Shown: positions 1 through 5,461 of the stretch, one piece after another
Layout of the letters: every line of letters starts with the position of its first letter
Numbering within the stretch: position 1 is the stretch's first letter
Source: Alphaproteobacteria bacterium
GTDB taxonomy: Bacteria > Pseudomonadota > Alphaproteobacteria > JABAAW01
Reading direction: 5' to 3'
NCBI GenBank assembly: GCA_014239005.1
Contig: JABAAA010000060.1
Location: 223-7,224 of the forward strand
Length of the DNA stretch: 7,002 nt
Program-made: the position numbers and the translations under genes
Notes under the pieces: model-generated
Database searches by the model: none
Told to the model about the DNA's origin: nothing
What the model saw: only the letters and a program-made list of their open reading frames with translations

Positions 1-443
1 GTTATGTCGACGACAGCAAGTCGACGAATCCGCACGCGGCGCAGCACGCTCTGGCAGCCTGCTTGAAGTCTTATGCAGATCATCGTGTCTTTTGGCTTGT
101 CGGCGGACGCTTGAAGGGCGAGCTACGCCCCTTGTTCGCAGAGCTGTTGGCTTTTGTCAAAACACAGCCCTTGATCGATTCGGGCTATTTCTTTGGCGAG
201 AGTGGCGAGGCACTCGCCGCCCATTTCGAGGGTTGTCTTCCCAGTCGCCCCTTCGAGAAACTGGCGCAAGCCTTCGACGCTGCCCGCGCGAACGCCAAAG
301 AAGCTGTCGGAGCGGGATCGTGCGCGGTCGTGCTGCTTTCTCCCGCCTGCTCGTCGCACGATCATTTTGCAAGCTACGCTGCGCGTGGCGAACATTTCTC
401 CGCACTCGTCGCGGCATCGGAAACAGCAGGAGAAGCATCGTGA
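1..443 (+). CDS. murD: UDP-N-acetylmuramoylalanine--D-glutamate ligase MurD, C-terminal part (5' truncated by the window)
   Basis: MurD is the cytoplasmic ATP-dependent ligase that adds D-glutamate to UDP-MurNAc-L-Ala. Only the last 146 residues are present, read from base 3. Near the window edge is D-D-S-K-S-T-N (bases 9-29), matching the MurD signature DSK[AG]TN at the central/C-terminal domain boundary. The C-terminal Rossmann-like domain follows, with W-L-V-G-G-R-L-K-G (bases 93-119) and, near the end, SPACSSHDHF plus ARGEHF, matching the family pattern SPAxAS-x-DxF...RGxxF. The family often has Asp where this GGRLKG has Leu; I read that as lineage variation. The TGA at 441-443 overlaps the ftsW GTG by four bases. 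Membership is clear from the two motifs and from the position before ftsW; the catalytic P-loop lies outside the window. Confidence 0.96.
   Translation, partial: YVDDSKSTNPHAAQHALAACLKSYADHRVFWLVGGRLKGELRPLFAELLAFVKTQPLIDSGYFFGESGEALAAHFEGCLPSRPFEKLAQAFDAARANAKEAVGAGSCAVVLLSPACSSHDHFASYAARGEHFSALVAASETAGEAS
428..435 (+). promoter_or_regulatory. Ribosome binding site of ftsW
   Basis: AGGAGAAG inside the murD 3' end, with its AGGAG core (428-432) seven bases before the GTG at 440. It supports the GTG start over upstream in-frame codons, which would overlap murD deeply and lack homologous protein sequence. Confidence 0.75.
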
Positions 444-1615
444 CGACCTCGGACGACACAAGAGCAAGCACAAGGGCAGCAACGGGAAGCGGCGGCGCGT
501 CGTTTGCGCTCGTGCGCTGGTGGTTGAGCCTCGACCGCTGGCTGTTGGGTTGCGTCGCATTGCTGTGCTTCTTCGGACTGCTGATTCAGTTCGGCTTGAG
601 CCCTCTGTTAGGCAAAAAGTTCGGACTTGCACCGTACGCGTTCGCCGTCAAACACAGCGCGTTCGTCGCGGTCAGCCTTTCGCTCGCGCTCGTCGTCAGC
701 GTGAGCCCGCGCACGTTGCTCGTGCGTGCCGCACTTCTTGTGCTGGTGGTCTCGCTGTGCCTTTCGATGCTGCTGTTGTTCGTAGCCGAACCTTACTACG
801 GCGCACGCCGTTGGCTTTCGCTGGGATACTTCTCTGTGCAGCCCTCGGAGTTTATGAAGCCCTCGTTCGTTGTGTTGTCCGCAGCGTTGTTTTCGCGCTA
901 CTTGGAAAGCGACCGCAAGGTTGCTTGGCTGTGGGGCGTGTTCGCGCTGTACGCACCGCTGGCGATGGTGCTGTTCTTGCAGCCCGATGTCGGACAATTG
1001 TTGCTGCTGACGGTGAGCCTGCTTGCCATGTGGTTTGTCGCCGGCATGTCCTTTTCGGCGATGGTCGCATGGAGCGTCGCCCTGCCTGCAGGCGGACTTG
1101 CGCTCTATCGCCTGCTGCCGCATGTCGCGGAGCGTTTCGACGCCTTTCTTGCCTTCTCGTTAAGCACGGTCTCGTCGCGCGGCGATCAGGTCTCGCTGGG
1201 CTTGCAGCTGTTGATCGAAGGCGGCATGTTCGGAAAGGGCTTGGGCATCGGCAAAGCGGGCGCAAGGCTCTTCGATCCACAAAGCGACTTTGTCTTCGTC
1301 GCCCTCGGCGAGCAGCTGGGGATCGTCATCGCCCTGCTCGTCGTCTTCCTGTACGCCAGCATCGGTTGGCGCGTCCTGTTGCACACGCGCACGATATGTT
1401 CCCCTTTCGCGCTGTTGGCAGCGACAGGATTGTGGACGCAAATCGTCTGTCAGGCGGGCGTCAACATGGGCTCTGCCTTGGGACTGCTGCCTCCGAAAGG
1501 CACGACCTTGCCGTGGATCTCGGCGGGGGGTTCTTCCTTGGGCGCCTTGGGACTGACGCTGGGCTGCCTCTTGATCCTGACGCGCACAACGCCTTCCAGA
1601 GCATGGCAGCCATGA
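440..1615 (+). CDS. ftsW: Septal peptidoglycan glycosyltransferase FtsW (SEDS family)
   Basis: FtsW is the polytopic inner-membrane enzyme that polymerises lipid II into glycan strands at the division site, working with FtsI and activated by FtsQLB. The 391-residue length is normal. A hydrophilic tail (about 1-25) precedes roughly ten hydrophobic segments. SEDS signatures in order: GARRWLSLGYFSVQPSEFMKP-like block at 121-141 (family: GAxRWxxLG...QPSEFxKP), FLQPDVGQ at 179-186, GGMFGKGLGIGKAG at 261-274, and the catalytic block at 278-294 with Asp283 in QSDF. Near the end are a VNMG motif at 341-344 and LLPPKGTTLPWISAGGSS at 349-366. The N-terminal WW..LDRWLL and SPLLGKKFGL resemble alphaproteobacterial FtsW. 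Oddities: Gln281 where His of HTDF is usual, Gln292 in the EExG pair, and PWISAGGSS rather than PFISYGGSS. The GTG start at 440 was chosen for its ribosome binding site and its 4-base overlap with murD. RodA is excluded mainly by context. Confidence 0.96.
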   Translation: MTTSDDTRASTRAATGSGGASFALVRWWLSLDRWLLGCVALLCFFGLLIQFGLSPLLGKKFGLAPYAFAVKHSAFVAVSLSLALVVSVSPRTLLVRAALLVLVVSLCLSMLLLFVAEPYYGARRWLSLGYFSVQPSEFMKPSFVVLSAALFSRYLESDRKVAWLWGVFALYAPLAMVLFLQPDVGQLLLLTVSLLAMWFVAGMSFSAMVAWSVALPAGGLALYRLLPHVAERFDAFLAFSLSTVSSRGDQVSLGLQLLIEGGMFGKGLGIGKAGARLFDPQSDFVFVALGEQLGIVIALLVVFLYASIGWRVLLHTRTICSPFALLAATGLWTQIVCQAGVNMGSALGLLPPKGTTLPWISAGGSSLGALGLTLGCLLILTRTTPSRAWQP

Positions 1616-2922
1616 CCACGACGACGCGAACATTGGTGATGGTCGCCGCAGGAGGAACGGGCGGACACATCTTTCCTGCCCTCGCCTTCATGGAGGCGAT
1701 GCGCAAGCAACGTCGCTATCGCATCGCGCTGATCAGCGACCGCCGTGCCTTGCCCTTGCGCGGGGGGTGGACGAAGCTGTCCTTCTATCGAATCTTCGCG
1801 GCGGGCGTGAGCGGCAGACGAGGCTGGCGCTTCGTCGCCTCCGCCTTTCTGCTGTGCGTAGGGCTTGTGCAATCTTTCCACATTCTGCGACGCACGCGCC
1901 CTGCCGTCGTGGTTGGCTTCGGGGGCTACGCCGCCTTGCCGCCCATCTTGGCTGCAAACCTGACGAGAGTGCCGACGGTGTTGCACGAGCAGAACGCCGT
2001 CTTGGGTCGAGCGAACAGACTTTTGCTGCCCGGCGCGGATCGTGTCGCCTTGTCCTTTCGCCAAACCCGTCATGTGGAAGGAGCGATCACAAAGGGCTTG
2101 GCGGTGTGGACAGGCAATCCTGTACGAAGCGCGTTTCGATCGCTGCCTACCCGACGTTACGATGCCAAGGGCTTGCGATTCGACGAGCAACGAGACTCTT
2201 GTCGTTCGACCTTGCGCCAGCCCGTCTTTCGTCTGTTGGTGTTGGGGGGCAGTCAGGGTGCGCGTCTGTTCGGCGAGCTTGTCCCTGATGCGTTGCACGC
2301 CCTTCCCGAGACGATGCGCGCAAGACTGCGCGTGTGTCATCAGGTGAGAAGCGAGCAGCTTTCGACGGTGCGTCGTTTCTACAAACAGCACGGCATCGCA
2401 GCTCAGACGCGTTCGTTCTTTTCCGACATGGCAGAGCGCATGCAATGGGCGCACCTCGTCGTCTGCCGCGCAGGCGCAGCGACGTTGGCAGAGCTGGCAA
2501 CCATCGGACGTCCCGCAATCATGATTCCCTTTCGCCATGCGATCGACGACCATCAACGCGAGAACGCCTTGCGTTTCGCGCGCGCAGGCGCAGGATGGAT
2601 GCTGCCCGAAGAATCCTTGTCGTCCAGCGTCTTGGCACAAAAGATCCAAAGTCTCATGCAGCACGGAGACTTCTTGCGCATGGCAGCAGGATGCGCACGC
2701 CGTTTCGCCCAAGGGCGCACGCAAGGTTACGCTCAAAGCTACACTCAAAGTCACACTCAAAAAGGACATGCTGAAGATCGGTTGGTCGCCCTCGTGCGCG
2801 AGCTGTTGGAAGAAGCACCTTCCGCCGTGCGTCAAAAGGGACGCGGCAAAAAAAGCACGAACACGGACACGAACACGAAGAAGTCTCGTTCTTCTGCAAA
2901 GCCCGTAGCGAGGGTTGCGTGA
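1612..2922 (+). CDS. murG: Lipid II synthase MurG (UDP-GlcNAc : lipid I GlcNAc transferase) with a repeat-encoded C-terminal tail
   Basis: MurG transfers GlcNAc from UDP-GlcNAc to lipid I on the cytoplasmic face of the inner membrane, giving lipid II. It is a GT-B fold family 28 glycosyltransferase. Motifs in order: GGTGGH at 14-19, GFGGY at 102-106, HEQNAVLGRANR at 125-136, GNPVR at 168-172, GGSQGA at 212-217, CRAGAATLAEL at 285-295 (Ser is usual at Cys285), and IPFRHAIDDHQRENAL at 305-320, the nucleotide-binding region. The linker between GNPVR and GGSQGA is about a dozen residues longer than in E. coli MurG. At 436 residues the protein is longer than the usual 350-380. The excess is mostly after residue 366: a Q-rich stretch, a short helix-like segment (388-401), then a Lys/Arg/Ser/Thr-rich end. 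The ATG at 1612 lies in ATGA over the ftsW stop. I see no good ribosome binding site, so initiation is probably coupled to ftsW termination. Confidence 0.97.
   Translation: MTTTTRTLVMVAAGGTGGHIFPALAFMEAMRKQRRYRIALISDRRALPLRGGWTKLSFYRIFAAGVSGRRGWRFVASAFLLCVGLVQSFHILRRTRPAVVVGFGGYAALPPILAANLTRVPTVLHEQNAVLGRANRLLLPGADRVALSFRQTRHVEGAITKGLAVWTGNPVRSAFRSLPTRRYDAKGLRFDEQRDSCRSTLRQPVFRLLVLGGSQGARLFGELVPDALHALPETMRARLRVCHQVRSEQLSTVRRFYKQHGIAAQTRSFFSDMAERMQWAHLVVCRAGAATLAELATIGRPAIMIPFRHAIDDHQRENALRFARAGAGWMLPEESLSSSVLAQKIQSLMQHGDFLRMAAGCARRFAQGRTQGYAQSYTQSHTQKGHAEDRLVALVRELLEEAPSAVRQKGRGKKSTNTDTNTKKSRSSAKPVARVA
2714..2761 (+). repeat. Four degenerate 12-bp tandem units in the murG 3' region
   Basis: Four 12-base units start at 2714, 2726, 2738 and 2750: ggcgcacgcaag, gttacgctcaaa, gctacactcaaa, gtcacactcaaa. 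The last three are very similar and the first is diverged. In the murG frame they give a four-residue periodicity with Gln at every fourth place (R-T-Q, Y-A-Q, Y-T-Q, H-T-Q). The unit length is a multiple of three, so copy-number change would keep the frame. Confidence 0.85.
2856..2879 (+). repeat. Four 6-bp tandem units (CACGAA type) near the murG 3' end
   Basis: The hexamers cacgaa, cacgga, cacgaa, cacgaa follow one another. In the murG frame they encode the alternating T-N-T-D-T-N-T stretch at residues 416-422, flanked by Lys-rich segments (GKK before, KKS after). This is a second low-complexity tract in the same protein tail, about 95 bases after the 12-bp repeat. Confidence 0.8.
2910..2913 (+). 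promoter_or_regulatory. Probable ribosome binding site of murC
   Basis: A GAGG core within GCGAGGG, eight bases before the ATG at 2922 and five before the GTG at 2919. The spacing favours the ATG, so the murG/murC junction is most likely TGATG with a single shared base. The assignment is moderate because the core is only four bases. Confidence 0.5.
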
Positions 2923-4430
2923 TGTCTTCCCAAGGCACGCGTCGCACTTCGTCCCCCCTGCCGCTGCACGAGGGGCTGGCAGCAGAGGGTATTGTCCACT
3001 TCACGGGTATCGGCGGCATCGGCATGTCGGGCATCGCCGAGACGATGCACAACTTGGGCTTCGTCGTGCAAGGCAGCGATCGATCGCGGAACCCGAACAC
3101 GACACGTTTGGAGAAGCTGGGTATCGCCCTTTCCTTCGACGACGGCGGTGCGCAAGCGCTCGCCATGGTCGCACGCGCGTCGGTGTTGGTCTATTCGTCG
3201 GCGGTCGCCTTCGATCACAAGGAGTTGTGCCATGCGCGCAGCTTGCGGATTCCGATCGTGCGCCGCGCCGAGATATTGGCGGAGCTGATGCGCTTCAAGA
3301 CGACGGTGGCGATCGCAGGCACGCACGGCAAGACGACGACGACCTCGCTGGTCGCCGCGCTGCTGGAAGGTTGCGGCTTGGATCCGACGGTGATCAACGG
3401 CGGCATCATCAACGCCTTGGGCTCGAACGCGCGCAAGGGCGAGAGCGCGTGGATGGTCGTCGAGGCGGACGAGTCGGACGGGTCGTTCTTGCATCTGCGC
3501 CCGACGATCGCCGTGGTGACGAACATCGACGCCGAGCATATGGATCACTACGCCGACTTTGAAGAGTTGCGCATCAGCTTTCGTGATTTCGTGCATCGAA
3601 TCCCTTTCTACGGCTTTGCCGTCATGTGCGTCGATCATCCCGTCGTCCAGCAGGTGATCGGCGAGATCGGCGACCGACGCGTGCTCACCTACGGCACCAG
3701 CCCGCAAGCGCTCTATCGCGCCGAAGATGTTCGCTTGGAAGGAACGCGCGGCATGCGCTTTTCGATCAGAGCCGTCGAGGAAGATTTGCTGTTGCGCGAC
3801 CTCGAGCTGCCGATGTTCGGCGAGCATAATGTGTTGAACGCGCTGGCCGCCGCCAGCGTCGCCTTGCGTCTGGGACTCGAAGGCGAGACGATCCGACGCA
3901 CCTTGGCTGCCTTTTCCGGGGTCAAACGACGGTTTACCGAAGTCGGACATGTCAAGGGCGCGCGCGTCATCGACGATTACGCTCACCATCCCGTCGAGAT
4001 TCGCGCCGTCCTGAAAGCCGCGCGTCCGCTGGTGGCGAAGCGCGCACGTTTGCACGCCATCTTTCAACCCCATCGCTATACGCGTCTGAAAGCCTTGTTC
4101 GAAGACTTTTGCCGCTGTTTCAACGATGCCGACTCCCTCACCATCACAGAAGTCTATGGCGCAGGAGAAGAACCCCTCGCCGATGCCGACAGCGCAAAAC
4201 TCGTCGAGGGCTTGCGCACCTGCGGACACAGGGATGTCAGCCTCGTCGATTCTTTTGAAACACTCAAAAAGGCACTGCTCGAAAATGCGCGCGAGGGCGA
4301 TTACATCCTCTTCTTGGGCGCAGGATCGATCACACACTGGGCACAACAATTCGTGCAAGAATGTTCCCAAAAATGCACCCAAGAAGTTACCCTGTCCGTC
4401 GGGCAAGAGGCAACAGGAGGCGCGCCATGA
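2922..4430 (+). CDS. murC: UDP-N-acetylmuramate--L-alanine ligase MurC
   Basis: MurC is the cytoplasmic ATP-dependent ligase that adds L-Ala to UDP-MurNAc, the first amino acid of the stem peptide. All three Mur ligase domains are visible. The N-terminal UDP-binding domain carries TGIGGIGMSGIAE at 28-40. The central ATPase domain carries the P-loop GTHGKTTT at 133-140, EADESDGSFL at 181-190 and NIDAEHMDHY at 201-210. The C-terminal domain carries RRF at 336-338, DDYAHHPVEI at 351-360 and FQPHRYTR at 381-388, then GAGSI at 466-470. The length of 502 residues is slightly above the usual 460-490. The surplus is a short N-terminal extension and about 25 residues after GAGSI that include a weak four-residue repeat. 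The ATG at 2922 was preferred over GTG 2919 on ribosome binding site spacing; the alternative adds one residue. The stop overlaps murB by ATGA. Confidence 0.98.
   Translation: MSSQGTRRTSSPLPLHEGLAAEGIVHFTGIGGIGMSGIAETMHNLGFVVQGSDRSRNPNTTRLEKLGIALSFDDGGAQALAMVARASVLVYSSAVAFDHKELCHARSLRIPIVRRAEILAELMRFKTTVAIAGTHGKTTTTSLVAALLEGCGLDPTVINGGIINALGSNARKGESAWMVVEADESDGSFLHLRPTIAVVTNIDAEHMDHYADFEELRISFRDFVHRIPFYGFAVMCVDHPVVQQVIGEIGDRRVLTYGTSPQALYRAEDVRLEGTRGMRFSIRAVEEDLLLRDLELPMFGEHNVLNALAAASVALRLGLEGETIRRTLAAFSGVKRRFTEVGHVKGARVIDDYAHHPVEIRAVLKAARPLVAKRARLHAIFQPHRYTRLKALFEDFCRCFNDADSLTITEVYGAGEEPLADADSAKLVEGLRTCGHRDVSLVDSFETLKKALLENAREGDYILFLGAGSITHWAQQFVQECSQKCTQEVTLSVGQEATGGAP
4350..4385 (+). repeat. 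Weak period-12 pattern in the murC 3' end
   Basis: Three 12-base units, ttcgtgcaagaa, tgttcccaaaaa and tgcacccaagaa, encode F-V-Q-E, C-S-Q-K and C-T-Q-E (residues 477-488). The last two units are alike and share the C-[AT]-C-[CT]-CAA flavour of the murG repeat. With so few and such diverged copies this could be chance amphipathic-helix periodicity. Confidence 0.4.
4415..4420 (+). promoter_or_regulatory. Ribosome binding site of murB
   Basis: AGGAGG ends six bases before the ATG at 4427. This is a canonical strong site and fixes the murB start. It lies in the last codons of murC. Confidence 0.85.
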
Positions 4431-5461
4431 GCGAGACGACAGAGCGCATCACCACATCGAATGTTGTGCCAAACACGGCTGGCGTGCGCGGGCGTCTCCA
4501 ACGCGACGCAGACTTGTCGCGCCGCGTGTGGCTGAAATGCGGCGGCGCGGCGGCGCTGCTCTTCGAGCCCGCCGACGAGGAGGATTTGCTGGACTTCGTG
4601 CGAACGCAACACGGCGAGACGCACTACAAAACGCTAGGAGCGGGCTCGAACCTGTTGATCGCAGATCGAGGTTTGGAGGGAGTTGTCCTTGCCACTTCGC
4701 GCCTGTCGCGTATGACACGGCTTGACGACGGTACAATCGAGGCGAGCGCAGGAGTAAGTCTGGGATCGCTCGCCCGTTTCGCAGCAAGCGAGGCACGCAG
4801 CGGCTTGGAATTCTTCGTTAGCATCCCCGGCACCGTCGGCGGAGCGGTCAGGATGAACGCGGGCGCAGAAGGAAGCGATACGAAGGAGGTTTTGCAAGAA
4901 GTGCGCGTGTTGAGGACGCGCGTGTCGGAAACAAGCTTTGAGCCCGTCGTCAGCACCCTTGCTTGCAAGGACTTGGGGCTGCGCTACCGCAGCTCGAACA
5001 TCGAGGAAGGCACGATCGTCTTGAGCGCACGTTTTCGCACGAGCGCGGGCGACAGGGCTGCGATCACCGCGCGCATGGCAGCGCTGAAAAAGAAACGCCA
5101 GCACACGCAGCCGATCCGCGAGAAGACAGGCGGCTCGACCTTCAAGAACCCCGAGGGCTACAAGGCATGGCAGCTGATCGAGCAAGCCGGCATGCGTGGT
5201 GCACGCTACGGCGGCGCGAGGGTTTCGAACAAGCATTGCAACTTTCTGATCAACACGGGAAAAGCCAAGGCTAACGATTTTTTGTCGCTAGGCGAGCGCG
5301 TGCGTGCAGCGGTGTGGCAAACGAGCGGCGTGCGTTTGGAATGGGAGATCGTGAGAATGGGCTTCGATGCGCCTTGCGACGAAACGAAGGACAAGGCGAA
5401 GGACAGGGCGAAGGACAAGGCGAAGGACAAGGCGAAGGACGAGGCGAAAGACGATGCCTGA
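4427..5461 (+). CDS. murB: UDP-N-acetylenolpyruvoylglucosamine reductase MurB with a (KDKA)n tail
   Basis: MurB is the cytoplasmic FAD enzyme that reduces UDP-GlcNAc-enolpyruvate to UDP-MurNAc with NADPH. Seen in order: GAGSNLLIADRGLEGVV at 71-87 and IPGTVGGAVRMNAGAEG at 133-149 (FAD-binding region), RYRSSN at 186-191, RQHTQPIREKTGGSTFKNP at 224-242 with the expected catalytic Ser at 237, SNKHCNFLIN at 267-276, and LEWEI at 304-308, where Glu307 fits the catalytic glutamate. The GSTFKNP...SNKHxNFLIN layout is the compact MurB type common in Alphaproteobacteria and Gram-positives. The recognisable enzyme ends near residue 315. Residues 321-344 are six tetrapeptides of K-D-K-A type encoded by tandem 12-bp units, ending at the TGA. 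The ATG at 4427 overlaps the murC stop (ATGA) and has a strong ribosome binding site. The 3' end overlaps ddl by eight bases. Confidence 0.97.
   Translation: MSETTERITTSNVVPNTAGVRGRLQRDADLSRRVWLKCGGAAALLFEPADEEDLLDFVRTQHGETHYKTLGAGSNLLIADRGLEGVVLATSRLSRMTRLDDGTIEASAGVSLGSLARFAASEARSGLEFFVSIPGTVGGAVRMNAGAEGSDTKEVLQEVRVLRTRVSETSFEPVVSTLACKDLGLRYRSSNIEEGTIVLSARFRTSAGDRAAITARMAALKKKRQHTQPIREKTGGSTFKNPEGYKAWQLIEQAGMRGARYGGARVSNKHCNFLINTGKAKANDFLSLGERVRAAVWQTSGVRLEWEIVRMGFDAPCDETKDKAKDRAKDKAKDKAKDEAKDDA
5387..5458 (+). repeat. Six tandem 12-bp units (AAGGACAAGGCG) at the murB 3' end
   Basis: Units start at 5387, 5399, 5411, 5423, 5435 and 5447. Units 1, 3 and 4 are identical (aaggacaaggcg); unit 2 has one change (aaggacagggcg), unit 5 one change (aaggacgaggcg), and unit 6 is diverged (aaagacgatgcc). 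They encode KDKA, KDRA, KDKA, KDKA, KDEA, KDDA and abut the murB TGA. None of the six reading frames has a stop inside the array, so the ddl frame and the opposite strand also look open here. The ddl ribosome binding site and ATG fall within units 5 and 6. Confidence 0.97.
5441..5444 (+). promoter_or_regulatory. Probable ribosome binding site of ddl, inside the repeat
   Basis: GAGG lies nine bases before the ddl ATG at 5454. It is created by the A-to-G change that separates repeat unit 5 from the consensus (aaggcg to gaggcg). An AAGGA core at 5435-5439 is a weaker candidate at 14 bases. Confidence 0.55.

Noticed and set aside
92..439. Upstream extensions of the ftsW frame (to 92) and the murG frame (to 193).
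   Set aside because: The added residues are Arg-rich and unlike FtsW or MurG N termini. The overlapping starts at 440 and 1612 match homologue N termini.
2464..2466. Cys285 in MurG where Ser is usual (SRxGAxT).
   Set aside because: It is a conservative single substitution with the rest of the motif intact; on its own it does not suggest altered function.
1450..4406. Long open frames on the minus strand (1450-2835 and 2832-4406) covering murG and murC.
   Set aside because: They are shadows of strong + strand genes in GC-rich DNA. Their translations are low-complexity, rich in Arg, Gln, Ala and His, with no recognisable domain, while the + strand frames carry complete Mur motifs.
5263..5283. 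A possible intrinsic terminator: AGCC-AA-GGCT followed by six T.
   Set aside because: The stem is four pairs with a two-base loop, the T run does not follow the stem directly, and it is in the middle of the murB coding region.
5367..5453. An Arg/Thr-rich N-terminal extension of Ddl read through the repeat.
   Set aside because: It is the murB repeat in another frame. Ddl proteins start a few residues before the LGGLSAEREVS motif, which fits the ATG at 5454.
5387..5458. The 12-bp array as a CRISPR or iteron-type origin.
   Set aside because: There are no spacers, the unit is too short for CRISPR, it lies fully inside a coding frame, and no replication gene or AT-rich region is nearby.
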